Counted from the stretch's first letter, positions 27,696 to 36,942 are shown. The stretch is 64,000 bases of DNA from Bacillota bacterium (GCA_040754315.1 JBFMCS010000014.1:1-64000); one strand, 5' to 3'. Numbers and translations are program-made. The notes: generated by a model not told the origin, from the sequence alone.

Positions 27696-29126
27696 CTACT
27701 TCGGATAGTAGCTCATGGGGTTGACGGTGGCGCCTTTCAGCTGGATCTCAAAGTGAACATGGGGGCCGGTGGATCGCCCCGTGGTGCCTATTCTGGCTAT
27801 GGCCTGTCCCTTCTCCACCACTGTGCCCACATTCACCAGGTTGGCGGAATTGTGGCTGTACTGCGTGACCATGCCGTCGCCATGGGCGATCTTAATGGTC
27901 AGGCCATAGGCACCCAGGCTTCCCGAGAAGATCACCGTGCCCTTGTCTGCGGCCCTTATCGAGGTCCCGGCGGGAGCAGCGATGTCGATTCCGGAGTGCA
28001 TGCCCCCCCGCCTGTAGCCGTACCATGATGTAACCTGCCCAGCATCCAGGGGCCACGCCAGGACCCCTGTGCCCATGCTGGGCACGGCTTTCGTTCCCTG
28101 CACAACCACTTGGGTCTTTGGTTCCAGCACAGTCTCGGTACTCAGGGTCTCCCGCCCGGTCTCCACACCGTTAACCCGGGCTATGCGCACGGTGACCTGC
28201 TTTTTCCCAGGCTCCCCGGGCACCCTTACCACCCTCTGCCAGGGCCACAGGCTGTCATCCGTCTCAGCCCGGGTGGGGAAGGGGATGCTCTGATCATATA
28301 TCATGGTCTCGGTGCTGGTGACAGTGATGAAGGGCTCGGGCACCACCAGGCTGAGTTCCTGTCCCACCTGCAACAGGTCCGAGGCCATGCTAGGGTTGGC
28401 CGCCCGGAGCTCGTCTACTGACAGGCCATTGGAGGACGCTATTGTCCACAGGGATTCTCCACGCTTGACCTCGTATGTCTTGATGACGTCGGTGCCCCTG
28501 AGAAGAATACGCCGGGCCTCCTCCTCCGTCACCACCTGCTCGGGCTTGAAGGAAACCCGCTCGATGCTCACCTCTTCAACTATGTCCAGGGACTCCAGGG
28601 TGACCCGGTCCCCCTGTACAATGGCCTGGCGGAAGTCTTCCATGATGCCGTCCAGGACCGCCTGGGCGCTGCCTTCATCGGGCAAGACCACGGAGCGGCG
28701 TCCATCCACCATGATGGCATAGGCAACAGCCATGAACCTGGCGGTGCGAATCATGGCCTTTTGGAGGTCAGCATGGCTCATGATCTGGCCAGGGGGGCTG
28801 TACAGGTCCACCGGCTCGGTGCCGAACTCGTTGACCAGGACCATTTCCATGCCCTCAGCCCTGGCCTTCTGCAAGCACAGGCCCGTGGCAGCCTCCTGGA
28901 CAACGTGCTCCTCCTCAACCCAGCCGACCTCCTGGCCGTCCCAGAGCACACGGTAGTATGTGCACCTAGCAGTAGCACGGAACCCTCCTGTCACAGCGAG
29001 GACCGCAACCACCAGTATAACTGCAATAGGCAGGGGGCGGCCGGTGATCTTCCTGAGCAACGGCTTACCTCCGCTTCTATTTCTAATCGACCGTAAGAAG
29101 CTGACAATGTACACTTCGATACCCAT
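27696..29126 (-). CDS. Secreted M23 peptidase with LysM and G5 domains
   Basis: About 476 residues. An N-terminal membrane segment (about 31-49) anchors or exports it. In order: an uncharacterised extracytoplasmic region (50-215), one LysM peptidoglycan-binding domain (217-261, KRGESLWTIASSNGLS), a G5 domain (265-344) and an M23/LytM endopeptidase domain (377-470) with zinc ligands in HSGIDIAAP and HVHFEI. This layout is that of Bacillota cell-wall hydrolases acting on peptide cross-bridges. ATG 29126 has GGAGG 10 nt upstream. Both ends are bounded by terminators, so it is its own unit. Confidence 0.92.
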   Translation of the reverse strand: MGIEVYIVSFLRSIRNRSGGKPLLRKITGRPLPIAVILVVAVLAVTGGFRATARCTYYRVLWDGQEVGWVEEEHVVQEAATGLCLQKARAEGMEMVLVNEFGTEPVDLYSPPGQIMSHADLQKAMIRTARFMAVAYAIMVDGRRSVVLPDEGSAQAVLDGIMEDFRQAIVQGDRVTLESLDIVEEVSIERVSFKPEQVVTEEEARRILLRGTDVIKTYEVKRGESLWTIASSNGLSVDELRAANPSMASDLLQVGQELSLVVPEPFITVTSTETMIYDQSIPFPTRAETDDSLWPWQRVVRVPGEPGKKQVTVRIARVNGVETGRETLSTETVLEPKTQVVVQGTKAVPSMGTGVLAWPLDAGQVTSWYGYRRGGMHSGIDIAAPAGTSIRAADKGTVIFSGSLGAYGLTIKIAHGDGMVTQYSHNSANLVNVGTVVEKGQAIARIGTTGRSTGPHVHFEIQLKGATVNPMSYYPK

Positions 29127-29154
29127 GTAGAGTTTTCCTCCCCAGGAAAAAACC

Positions 29155-29176
29155 AAAAAACCCAGGAAACTCCTGG
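29155..29176 (-). terminator. Terminator of the thiolase/CoA-transferase operon
   Basis: On the minus strand CCAGGA-GTT-TCCTGG (29162-29176) is followed by GTTTTTTGGTTTTTT. It lies about 145 nt after the thiolase stop, so the operon has a long 3' UTR. Confidence 0.75.
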
Positions 29177-29318
29177 AGACTATGCTGCCCCTTGTCCATG
29201 CCCGCTATTCCTTCAAAAAGCTCCTGCAAGTGCCATACGAGGAAAACCCTGCCCTCTCGTCCCCACCAGGTGTCACCTATTCATCCTATTCTGAAGACAG
29301 TTCTTGTGTGAAATTGCC

Positions 29319-30500
29319 TCAGGGGGACTCTAGGACCATGGCGATGCCCATGCCGCCCCCGATACACAGGGCGGCCAATCCATACCTGAGGCTTCTCCTC
29401 TTCATCTCATGGAGCAGGGTCACCAGGATGCGAGCCCCTGAGGCCCCGATGGGGTGTCCCAGCGCTATCGCGCCTCCGTTCACGTTCACCAGGGATGTGT
29501 CCATCTCAAGGCTGCGCAGGACCGCTATGCTCTGGGCCGCAAACGCCTCGTTGAGTTCAACCAGGTCGAGGGTTCCCTGGCTCAAGCCCGCCCTTGCCAG
29601 GGCCTTCCTGACGGCTTCCACGGGACCGATGCCCATAAGCGAGGGGTCAACTCCGGAGGAGGCATATCCCCGTACCACCGCCATGGGCTCCAGGCCCCTT
29701 CTCCGGGCGAAGGCATCAGACACCACAACGCACGCGGCGGCGCCGTCGTTGATGCCGGAGGCATTGCCCGCCGTCACCGTGCCCCCCGGCTTGAATGCCG
29801 GGCGTAGTGCCGCCAGGGCCTCGATGGTCACACCAAGCCTGGGGTGTTCATCCTTGTCAAAGAGGCTCACTTGCCCTCGTTTCCCGGAAACCTCCACGGG
29901 CACTATCTCATCCCGGAAGAGGCCATCATGAATGGCCTTCTGGGCCTTCTCCTGGCTTTCCAGGGCGAAGCGATCCTGCTCCTCCCGGGATATGGAGTAC
30001 AGGGACGCCAGGTTCTCTGCGGTCGCTCCCATGTGGGCGTCGCCGAAGGCACACCAAAGACCATCCTTGATCATGCTGTCCACCAGGCTCCCGTGACCCA
30101 TCCGGTAACCGTACCTTGCCTTCTCCAGCACATAGGGGGCGTTGCTCATGCTCTCCATTCCCCCCGCCACGACGGCAGCGGCATCGCCCAGGAGAACTGC
30201 CCCGGAGGCCATGGCCACGGTCTTCAGGCCGGAGCCACACATCTTGTTCACCGTTGTGGCCGGAACCTCCTGGGGAATACCCGCCTTCATAGCTGCCTGG
30301 CGGGCGGGTCCCTGTCCCAGGCCAGCCTGCAGCACACACCCCATGAGAACCTCATCTATCTCACGGGGCTTCACCCCAGCCCGGGCCACCGCCTCTTTGA
30401 TGACTACAGCACCCAGTTCTTCCGTCTTGACCTGGGCGAGTGAACCCCCGAGAGACCCCACCGCTGTCCTCACCGCCGAGACTATCCAAGCCTCTGCCAC
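29319..30500 (-). CDS. Acetyl-CoA acetyltransferase (thiolase)
   Basis: 393-residue classical thiolase joining or cleaving acetoacetyl-CoA. All catalytic motifs are present: nucleophile C88 (VNKMCGSGL), [15 protein letters not shown] with the catalytic His, and the second Cys in CIGGGMG near 379. GTG start at 30500 with GAGGGGG 9 nt upstream. It follows the two CoA-transferase subunit genes (gap 14 nt), which suggests the operon degrades a 3-keto acid: the transferase makes the CoA ester and the thiolase splits it. Confidence 0.94.
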   Translation of the reverse strand: MAEAWIVSAVRTAVGSLGGSLAQVKTEELGAVVIKEAVARAGVKPREIDEVLMGCVLQAGLGQGPARQAAMKAGIPQEVPATTVNKMCGSGLKTVAMASGAVLLGDAAAVVAGGMESMSNAPYVLEKARYGYRMGHGSLVDSMIKDGLWCAFGDAHMGATAENLASLYSISREEQDRFALESQEKAQKAIHDGLFRDEIVPVEVSGKRGQVSLFDKDEHPRLGVTIEALAALRPAFKPGGTVTAGNASGINDGAAACVVVSDAFARRRGLEPMAVVRGYASSGVDPSLMGIGPVEAVRKALARAGLSQGTLDLVELNEAFAAQSIAVLRSLEMDTSLVNVNGGAIALGHPIGASGARILVTLLHEMKRRSLRYGLAALCIGGGMGIAMVLESP

Positions 30501-30514
30501 GTGAAAGACCCCCT

Positions 30515-31300
30515 CTAGGTTCTACCTATGATATAGCGGTACGGGTCCACTCGTTCCCTGAGCACCCGCAGCTCCTCTAGGGTTGGAGGCTCGCTTGATC
30601 TCAGATCTTCTGACCACAAGGGGTCAAAGCCGGTGTGGTCCTGCACCGCCTGCCTGTTCACTCCTGGATGAAGGCTCTCCACAACCATCTCCCCGGTATC
30701 TCCGGAGAAACCCAGGACTGCCAGGTCTGTGATGACCTTGTACGGCCCTGTGCCCGGGGGCAGCCCCGCGGCCTCCCTGGCTCCCCTGCCGGTAAGGAAG
30801 CCGGGGGAGGTGACGAAGTCCAGTCTCTCCACGAACCTCCTGCGATCCTGGGGCGTAATGACCATTGTCCTCCAGCACAGGGAGGCAAGATCGTTGGCAC
30901 CGCCGCTGCCAGGAAGTCTCACCTTGGGCCTGGGGTAGTCAGAACCGATCATTGTGGAATTGAGGTTCCCGTACCGGTCTATCTGAGCGCCCCCCAAAAA
31001 GCAATAGTCAACCATGCCCCTCTGGCACATCTCCATGATCTCTGGCATGCTGGAGGCGGCAAGCCCCCTGTGGAAAGTCCGGGAATCCCCCACGGATATT
31101 GGCATGGAAGGAAGCAGGGGTCCTATCCCCCCCGCCTCGAACATGATGATCAGGTCAGGGGCGTGGATAGCCTGCGCCAGCATGGCCGCGGCACAGGGAG
31201 CCCCCGTTCCCACCACGACAGTGGCTCCCTTCTCCAGGTACCGGGCGGCCAGGCATATCATCAGTTCCATCCGGTTGTACCTAGTCACACCCTTCCCCAC
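30515..31300 (-). CDS. CoA-transferase subunit beta (glutaconate/3-oxoadipate type)
   Basis: About 261 residues of the family I CoA-transferase beta subunit. The likely catalytic glutamate is E55 in [10 protein letters not shown], matching the position of the active-site Glu in glutaconate CoA-transferase subunit [16 protein letters not shown] motif follows. The start may be GTG 31300 or GTG 31288, both overlapping the end of the alpha subunit gene, so translation is coupled. Substrate is unknown; a paralogous pair lies at 55342-57033. Confidence 0.88.
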   Translation of the reverse strand: MGKGVTRYNRMELMICLAARYLEKGATVVVGTGAPCAAAMLAQAIHAPDLIIMFEAGGIGPLLPSMPISVGDSRTFHRGLAASSMPEIMEMCQRGMVDYCFLGGAQIDRYGNLNSTMIGSDYPRPKVRLPGSGGANDLASLCWRTMVITPQDRRRFVERLDFVTSPGFLTGRGAREAAGLPPGTGPYKVITDLAVLGFSGDTGEMVVESLHPGVNRQAVQDHTGFDPLWSEDLRSSEPPTLEELRVLRERVDPYRYIIGRT

Positions 31301-32285
31301 CCCCCTCCATGTCTACCAGGAGTTCCTTGGCTCTCAGCCGGCGCATCCTCTCCATGCCCCCGCAGATCTCAAGGTACTCGTAAAAGTCCCTGACGTTGTG
31401 TATGTGCCTGTCAACGAAGGCCTGGAACGTGCTGCCATCCGCCTCGGCCTCCAGCCAGGCTGCGATGTGTTCCTCATCGGAAAAATACTCGTAGGGCATG
31501 TTCCCCGGGTAGGAGCCAAAGGGAACCTCCGCGACGGCGTCCACCAGGAAACCGGGAATGGCAGTGCGTGCAGGGTCTTGCCGGATCTCTTCGCTGGGGA
31601 CAATCCGCTCGGCGGTGATTAGGAGGGTCTTGGCCGCCCGGGCGAGGTCCCAGTCGGACACCATGATCCCGTCAATCTGGCAGTTGCCGTAGACATCCGC
31701 GCGGTGCACGTGGATTGCCGCCACATCGGGGTACAGGGCGGGAAGCGCCGCCAGTCTCATCCCTGTAAAGGGGCACGTTACCTCCCTAGCCGCGGAGCGC
31801 CTTCCCGTATCCGTTCCCGCCAGGACACGGCTGGGAAGGAAGGGGACACCCATGGCTGCTGCTTTGTACCGCCATGCCAGGGCGCCGTTGGACCACTCCG
31901 CCACCTCGACCCGCCCACTCTCAAAGAGCCTGCGAGACGCCTTTGAGAGACCACGCGCCTCAAGGCCAAGCACATAGGCTACATCGCAACGGTTTATGCA
32001 GTCCCCCGCAGCCAGCACCTGGCAGTCATGGGTGGCCGTGTGGCCGCTAAGTCCTAGGTTCTTCTTGCGCTGGCGCACAATTTCGTGGAGCACCGCCGTG
32101 GGAATGCGGTTCGTCCCGAAACCCCCGACGGCTAGGTAGTCCCCATCGTTGATGAACCTTGACACGGCTTCCTTCACCGTCATTGTCTTGGGCGCCAGGC
32201 GTTTCACCTTTCGCCGGAAGAACTCCCTGGCTGCATCAACGTCCGGTTCCATCAACAGGGGCCCCTCGCCTAGTCCTTGGTTCAT
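31281..32285 (-). CDS. CoA-transferase subunit alpha
   Basis: About 334 residues, matching glutaconate CoA-transferase subunit A-like proteins (GGFGTNRIPTAVLHEI near 55, HVHRADVYGN near 200). It works with the beta subunit that overlaps its 3' end. ATG 32285 follows GGGGAGGG by 7 nt; upstream in-frame codons lack a ribosome site. It is the first gene of the CoA-transferase/thiolase operon. Regulation is not evident. Confidence 0.88.
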   Translation of the reverse strand: MNQGLGEGPLLMEPDVDAAREFFRRKVKRLAPKTMTVKEAVSRFINDGDYLAVGGFGTNRIPTAVLHEIVRQRKKNLGLSGHTATHDCQVLAAGDCINRCDVAYVLGLEARGLSKASRRLFESGRVEVAEWSNGALAWRYKAAAMGVPFLPSRVLAGTDTGRRSAAREVTCPFTGMRLAALPALYPDVAAIHVHRADVYGNCQIDGIMVSDWDLARAAKTLLITAERIVPSEEIRQDPARTAIPGFLVDAVAEVPFGSYPGNMPYEYFSDEEHIAAWLEAEADGSTFQAFVDRHIHNVRDFYEYLEICGGMERMRRLRAKELLVDMEGGGEGCD

Positions 32286-32829
32286 GTCCACGCCCTCCCC
32301 GGGGCGCCTTGCCCCTTGCCAGTGTGAGGACAGGGAGCAGCGACTTAGAGTCAAGACGGCCCCCAGCCTCTTTGGGAGCAAGCCGGTGCCCCCTGCTTCT
32401 TAGAGCCAGCCGTTTGGTAGGGGAGGATTCGTCCCTTCCTTGAATTTGTCCTCCCCCTGGCCCCGGTGAATGAAAAATCCCTCACTGGCCATGATATAGC
32501 AGCAGAAAACTCATACACCCTTCCCGACCTCACTCTTGGCCAGCCCGAAAGAGAAGACCCCCCAAGGATTACCTCCTCCAGCCTCGAACACCTCTTGCCC
32601 GCGTAGATGCGCGCTGGGCGCCAGCGCCCTCTTTACGGTTTCTGGCAGGGCGAAGTCCCTTGCGGGCCGGGTAGCGGTTCTCAAAACCGGCAGGATGCAT
32701 AACATTACCAGGAAGAGAGTGCCAGAGGTAACGGAAAATGGCGGCCTTGAATAGTTATGGAACCATAGGGGAAACTCAGAACATGACCTTGAGGCTGGCG
32801 CAGGCATCGCCAGTTGAGGAGTTGATGTC
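32286..32829. other. 544-bp divergent intergenic region
   Basis: It separates the CoA-transferase operon from the divergent LysM/M23 gene. A small hairpin CTGGCG...CGCCAG lies at about 32798-32816, just before the M23 ribosome site. I looked for a cyclic-di-AMP (ydaO) riboswitch, common before such peptidase genes, and did not see its conserved pieces. No confident promoter was found. Confidence 0.4.
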
Positions 32830-33810
32830 ATGGCGGAACAGCCGGAGACTGGGGGACCTGCACCCCGAGCGAATCTGCCACCTGTAACCAGGGTGGCTCT
32901 AGCCGTATGGGTAGCCCTTTGCCTGGTTGGGGGGGCTACCGTAGGATCAGTGACGGGCAGGTTCATCCAGGCGGGCCCTCACATGACTGGATCGGGAATT
33001 CAAGCACCACCCCTGGATCACTCTATAGCGCACCTCAGGATGGTGGAGCCCCGCCCAGGCGAGCCAGTAATGGGAACCCCGGGCACACCTGAGATAACCA
33101 CATACACGGTGAAACAAGGGGATACCCTGTGGGAGATAGCGCGAATGCACGGCACTGACGTGGAGAGCCTCGCCGCCATCAATGACATAGCCGCCAGGGA
33201 ATACCTGCAGCCCGGCCAGAGGGTTACGGTACTCAGCACCCCCGGGTTACTCTGCAAGGTAGGGCCCGGTGACACGCTGTGGGGCATCTCCTCCACGCAC
33301 GGTATCCCAGTGAATGAGATCATGGAAGCCAACAGGCTTGAATCCAGCACACTGGCGGTGGGCCAGGTCCTGATCCTGCCCGGCGCCAAGCCTGCGGCTG
33401 TTGTCACGGCGCGAGCGGCATCCCTCTCGTCTCAGGCTGTCCCAGGCTTCGCCTGGCCGCTGAATGGCAGGATTACATCGCCCTTTGGGAGGCGATGGGG
33501 CCGCATGCACGAAGGGATAGACATCGCCGCTGCCCACGGCACGGAAGTGAAGGCGGCCAGGGCAGGGGTCGTGACCTTCGCGGGATGGTACGGAGGCGGG
33601 TACGGGAACACCGTCTTTCTGGACCACGGGAATGGGATCACCAGTGTGTACGCACACCTCTCCAGGGTATCCGTGAACCGGGATTCTAGCGTGCTCCAGG
33701 GGCAAGCGCTAGGAAGCGTGGGGAGCACGGGATTTGCTTTTGGACCACACCTGCACTTTGAGATCCGGGTCAACGGTGTCCCACAGGACCCCGCTTCAAG
33801 TCTGCCGTAA
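32830..33810 (+). CDS. Secreted M23 peptidase with two LysM domains
   Basis: 326 residues: membrane segment about 20-41, LysM 1 (about 91-135, VKQGDTLWEIARMHG), LysM 2 (about 141-184, VGPGDTLWGISSTHG), and the M23 domain (about 215-322) with zinc ligands in MHEGIDIA and PHLHFEI. It is a peptidoglycan endopeptidase bound to the wall. ATG start with GAGGAG 8 nt upstream. Its last 296 bp are repeated, in diverged form, at 37381-37667. Here the reading frame is intact, so this is the functional copy. Confidence 0.92.
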   Translation: MAEQPETGGPAPRANLPPVTRVALAVWVALCLVGGATVGSVTGRFIQAGPHMTGSGIQAPPLDHSIAHLRMVEPRPGEPVMGTPGTPEITTYTVKQGDTLWEIARMHGTDVESLAAINDIAAREYLQPGQRVTVLSTPGLLCKVGPGDTLWGISSTHGIPVNEIMEANRLESSTLAVGQVLILPGAKPAAVVTARAASLSSQAVPGFAWPLNGRITSPFGRRWGRMHEGIDIAAAHGTEVKAARAGVVTFAGWYGGGYGNTVFLDHGNGITSVYAHLSRVSVNRDSSVLQGQALGSVGSTGFAFGPHLHFEIRVNGVPQDPASSLP

Positions 33811-33818
33811 CTGCCACC

Positions 33819-33842
33819 GGGGGAGGGCGCCTGCCCTCCCCC
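33819..33842. other. Hairpin between convergent M23 and aminotransferase ends
   Basis: GGGGGAGGGC (33819-33828) and GCCCTCCCCC (33833-33842), a perfect 10-bp stem with a 4-nt loop. It is conserved in the second repeat copy at 37676-37699. No T-run follows on either strand, so termination strength is uncertain. Confidence 0.5.
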
Positions 33843-33846
33843 ACCC

Positions 33847-34073
33847 TCATGCAACGCCGGCCTCGGCTTCTACACCGGCAATGGCATCTTCCAGGATGGA
33901 CACCATCTCCAGAGCCTCTGCCCTGGTGGTTACCAGAGGGGGTGCCACGAGCAGGTGATCGCCCTGGTCTCCCCAATCTGCTCCTGGCCCATGGTAGACG
34001 ATGAGACCCCTTCTGACAGAGATTCCGTGACCGCTGGCTCACCCGGGGAGCTCAGGCGCGGCGACGCTCACCT
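33847..34073 (-). pseudogene. 3' fragment of a class III aminotransferase gene
   Basis: Decayed copy of the last ~75 codons of the aminotransferase gene at 37704-39047. It ends with the same Ala-TGA (stop 33847-33849) and retains the same codons for much of its length. The distal part carries indels relative to the intact gene (for example around 34015-34046), breaking the frame, and it has no 5' part or start. It marks the left junction of the island. Confidence 0.85.
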
Positions 34074-34690
34074 TCTGGGCATCGAAAGAAGTCCGGCGGA
34101 TGGCTTTTGCTGGTGAGGACGAGACTGCCTTGCGGGAGGTGTTGAGCTCATTCCGTATCGTGACCGGTGTGGCTCTTGGGGCAAAGAATGCCTTCAGGGT
34201 AAGGGGGAGCGGTTAGGAGAAACTGCCTGGGTGGATGTGTTCCCGGTCGACGAAATGCGGGTGGGTCGGCTTTGGCAACCGCCCATCTGCCGGAGTTGGA
34301 ACTTGAACACCACGCTCGAGGATTGCGGTACTGACATTACTGCCCAGAGCCAGGCTGTCCCTGCAGTGGCTGGCGAGTTCGAGGCAACCTGTGGCTTCTG
34401 GTTTATATATAAGGGGGAACTGCCTTTTGACGGAGGAAGCTCTTCTAGGGCCGCACGGTTTGTAGAACGTAGTTGGGTTTGCGACGAATAACCCAGGGTC
34501 TGTGAATCTCTGTCACCCCAAAAAGCCGGAAGCAACAAGCTAAGCGGCCACCCGTGGCCGCCGCGCGGTGGAGGAGTCAGGGGCATCTTGATGGATTGGC
34601 TTGCCGGGGCAGGCGCCTGGGGGCCAGTGTTGCTGGGTGCCAGTCGCCGGCTAGCCGTGGCACATGCCGGTGTGCGCACGGCTTGCATGG
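34074..34690. other. Left part of the island, no recognised gene
   Basis: About 620 bp with no convincing complete gene. A plus-strand frame at 34100-34216 (38 codons, starting MAFAGEDETALREV) and one at 34231-34491 read like protein in places but match nothing I know and lack good ribosome sites. They may be remnants brought in with the island. The terminator of the minus-strand toxin operon lies at 34528-34561. Confidence 0.4.
34528..34561 (-). terminator. Probable terminator of the AbiEii/DUF6922 operon
   Basis: On the minus strand GCGGCCA and TGGCCGC (34544-34561, 7 bp, 4-nt loop) are followed by TTAGCTTGTTGCTTC. It lies 130 nt downstream of the DUF6922-like stop codon. Confidence 0.5.
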
Positions 34691-35041
34691 TCAATCGACC
34701 TCCAGGCGGGGGCACCTGGCAGGGTTACCGGGTGAGGACTGGGCGAGGCGGCGGCACTGCCACCTGGATTTATCGCCGGCATCCTGCCACTCGGATTCCT
34801 CGACGAACAGCAGCTCCCACAGCCTGCGGGTGGACTCGGGCAGGGTCCTGAGACCGCTATAGTCTTCCAGGAACACTTCGCCGATTCTCTGTTTCCCATA
34901 CCGGCTGAACAGCCACATGATTTGCTCCCAGCTTCCTCGAGAGAGGACGGTCTTGATAACGAGGGCGGCGTGCTTTTGGTCATCTATGGTCGGGAAAACG
35001 TAGTTCTTGAACAAATCGGCAAACGAGCCGGGCAGATTCAT
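34691..35041 (-). CDS. DUF6922-like partner of AbiEii-type toxin
   Basis: 116 residues. The core FADLFKNYVFPTIDDQKH...LSRGSWEQIMWLFSRYG resembles small DUF6922 proteins, which commonly accompany AbiEii-type nucleotidyltransferase genes and probably serve as the antitoxin or DNA-binding partner. The C-terminal 30 residues look unconserved. ATG 35041 has GGGAG about 8 nt upstream. It is 13 nt downstream of the nucleotidyltransferase gene, so the two form an operon. The family call is from memory of the motif and moderately sure. Confidence 0.6.
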   Translation of the reverse strand: MNLPGSFADLFKNYVFPTIDDQKHAALVIKTVLSRGSWEQIMWLFSRYGKQRIGEVFLEDYSGLRTLPESTRRLWELLFVEESEWQDAGDKSRWQCRRLAQSSPGNPARCPRLEVD

Positions 35042-35054
35042 GGTCAGGCTCCCT

Positions 35055-35804
35055 TCAAGGTGTTTTAGAGCGCACCGCGCTCGGCGGTCTTGTGTCGCTT
35101 TGATCTGGCGCGCCAGTCTTCCGCTCAAGATACCCCTTCACGTGTTGGCGCAGAAGCGCTTCTACGGTGTTAAGGGTGAGGCCTGGCTGGCTGACAAGCC
35201 GCAGCGCCGCATCAACATCGTCAAGGTCCTTAGTATAGCACAGTTGCTCAAGGAAGAGCTTGGTAGAGAATACGCGCTCTCCAGCGATGACGAACTTCAC
35301 TGTGGCGTCATTGATTATGGTCTCCAGCGTTGCCATACCGGACTGGAGCAGGGAGTATAGGTCTACATAGTCACGGGCGGCAGCGCGCCGGCCCAGCGCA
35401 TAGGCTTTCATCGCGGCTATTTCGCGAGAGTGAGCGAGGCTTATCCCCTGCAATCCTGGGACAACGACCCCTGCGTCTTCAAGCGGGTACAAAAGGGGAA
35501 ACGGGTAGCCAATGAAAGATGTTTTCACACCCAAGATGCTCCATGTAACCTGTGTGGCTTCTCTCAGCTCCAGGCGGCCATTCGCTTCACCGAACAAACG
35601 CTCTATTTCACGGGTGATCACACCGGCTGCAATCTTCTCCGTTGGGTTTCGGGGAAAGAAGTCCAGATCGTCCGATTTCCTGTGGCGCAACTGGAGAGCG
35701 AGACCGGTTCCACCCGCAAGGTAGAAGGAATTCCCCAGTCGGGATTGGCCCAACGCGTGACACACTTCGATCATTGTATGGCTGAGCACAGTGCGTGGAT
35801 CCAT
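35055..35804 (-). CDS. AbiEii/AbiGii-type nucleotidyltransferase toxin
   Basis: About 249 residues of the nucleotidyltransferase AbiEii family (PF08843 type). The signature appears at FYLAGGTGLALQLRHRKSDDLDFF (GGTGL at 31-35, acidic DDLD near 45-48 for metal), with a later MKAYALGRRAAARDYVDLY. These proteins act as type IV toxins or phage-defence effectors, adding nucleotides to tRNA or other targets. ATG 35804 follows GGAGGG by 6 nt, and a promoter is predicted right upstream. It lies inside the repeat-bracketed island, fitting a mobile defence gene. Confidence 0.82.
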   Translation of the reverse strand: MDPRTVLSHTMIEVCHALGQSRLGNSFYLAGGTGLALQLRHRKSDDLDFFPRNPTEKIAAGVITREIERLFGEANGRLELREATQVTWSILGVKTSFIGYPFPLLYPLEDAGVVVPGLQGISLAHSREIAAMKAYALGRRAAARDYVDLYSLLQSGMATLETIINDATVKFVIAGERVFSTKLFLEQLCYTKDLDDVDAALRLVSQPGLTLNTVEALLRQHVKGYLERKTGAPDQSDTRPPSAVRSKTP

Positions 35805-35822
35805 TTTCTTCCCTCCATCACC

Positions 35823-35851
35823 AGTATACCCATCCGCCTGGAGTGTCACAA
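35823..35851 (-). promoter_or_regulatory. Predicted promoter of the AbiEii operon
   Basis: On the minus strand TTGTGA (35846-35851), 17 nt, TATACT (35823-35828). The start site would be only about 11-12 nt before the ATG, leaving a very short leader that just includes the ribosome site. Confidence 0.45.
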
Positions 35852-36156
35852 GGTATGACAGTGATCGTGTGCAAGCATAGGCGAGGTGGTAATACCGGCG
35901 TGAGGCGCAGAAAACTAAGATGCCTCAATGATTAGAGCCAAGGAGTGGCCGGCGGTTTAGCCGGCAATAAACGCCTGCGGCGGGTTTGACCAAGTTCCAG
36001 GCGCACGGTCAGCAAAGAGTCGATTGCCAGGAAGACAGGCACATATGGCGGTGCAACCCGGGGAAGAGCGGATTCCGTGTCTTCCGGCGAGAGTAGGCCT
36101 TGGCAGAGGGAACCAAGTAGGGGTTCTCCTTGTCTTATCACAGAGGGGGTATTCGA
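35852..36156. other. Intergenic part of the island
   Basis: About 300 bp between the divergent AbiEii and lipoprotein genes. The 12-mer ATGATTAGAGCC at 35928-35939 recurs as the start of the lipoprotein gene (36157-36168). A GCCGGC...GCCGGC hairpin is near 35948-35965. A short minus-strand frame (35932-36141) matches nothing recognised. Confidence 0.4.
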
Positions 36157-36768
36157 ATGATTAGAGCCCGATTCTGGGAAAGTATCATTATGCTGGCGCT
36201 TACACTACTTCTTCTCACAGGCTGCAGCGAAAGTATGGAATTTGAGGTAGAGGAGAAGCAAAAGGAGAAACCTTCTCTCGATAATGCAGTTACGTCATAC
36301 CTGGACGATAACCTTTTGTCACCAGGGTTTGGCGGCAAGGTGTTGACGGCCCATAGAGTCTTGGGCTCTAACTCTGAAGAAGTATACGTATGGGTATACG
36401 CACAGGAGTTTTATGACGATTTTCGGGAAAAGGGTACGGGGCTATCAGGCCCTGTGGTCTTGACTATTTCTTCTCAAGACGAGGAAGAAATCAAGATTAT
36501 CGACCATAGGTTGCCAAGGGATGGCAGCTACTACCCACAGGACATCAAAGCAATGTTCCCCAAGAAGGTTCAAGAAGCGATATTTAGTGTTCAGCAGGGA
36601 CAACTCATCCAGGAATTGAGTAGCCAGGTAGAAGAAAGAGCAAGGGTAACCCGCATGTCTTTTGGTATCCAAGACCCGGAGAGCACAGGAGCAATACCAT
36701 CAATTGATAACAAAGCATCTACCGCTGATGGAGAAGCATCGAAGCGAATAGATCTGCTTAAGAGGTAA
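36157..36768 (+). CDS. Putative lipoprotein of unknown function, probably truncated by a nonsense codon
   Basis: 203 residues from ATG 36157 (ribosome site AGAGGGGG). A signal peptide with lipobox LLLTGC (Cys about 25) predicts a lipid-anchored protein; the mature part is acidic and soluble, with no recognised domain. The C-terminus runs into a predicted helix (ASKRIDLLKR) and is cut by TAA at 36766-36768. The same frame stays open for 57 more codons and continues the amphipathic pattern (VELLEESLA). So this is likely the first four fifths of a broken gene. The base composition looks more AT-rich than the rest of the window, which supports transfer. Confidence 0.65.
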   Translation: MIRARFWESIIMLALTLLLLTGCSESMEFEVEEKQKEKPSLDNAVTSYLDDNLLSPGFGGKVLTAHRVLGSNSEEVYVWVYAQEFYDDFREKGTGLSGPVVLTISSQDEEEIKIIDHRLPRDGSYYPQDIKAMFPKKVQEAIFSVQQGQLIQELSSQVEERARVTRMSFGIQDPESTGAIPSIDNKASTADGEASKRIDLLKR

Positions 36769-36942
36769 GTCGAGTTACTCGAAGAATCTCTCGCAGCCAG
36801 TACTCCCAAGGAAGATGCAGAGACTTGGGCAAGGGGTAGGGAATGTGATCAAATAGCTAAAGTCCTTGTTAAGCGCTATGATGACTTCTGGTACATTACA
36901 ACAATACTCTCCCAGCAGGGTTATGAGGGACAAGTCCAATAA
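36769..36942 (+). pseudogene. In-frame C-terminal remainder of the lipoprotein gene
   Basis: 57 codons in the same frame as the lipoprotein, directly after its TAA, ending at TAA 36940-36942. The encoded segment begins VELLEESLAASTPKEDAE and ends ILSQQGYEGQVQ. It has the same codon style, lacks its own start or ribosome site, and continues the heptad-like helix across the stop. A single base change of the TAA would give a 261-residue protein. Confidence 0.65.

Larger units (their letters stand above)
33515..34073 (+). repeat. Left copy of a ~550-bp direct repeat
   Basis: Matches 37381-37929 in the same orientation. It covers the 3' end of the LysM/M23 gene, the intergenic hairpin, and the 3' end of an aminotransferase gene on the other strand. 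Similarity starts at GGAT-GACATCGCC and fades after AGCTCAGGC. There are scattered substitutions, an 8-nt and a 1-nt length difference inside the M23 part, and small indels near the right end. Confidence 0.92.

Noticed and set aside
32286-32829. Possible cyclic-di-AMP (ydaO) riboswitch before the LysM/M23 gene
   Set aside because: Expected by context, but the conserved sequence blocks were not found.
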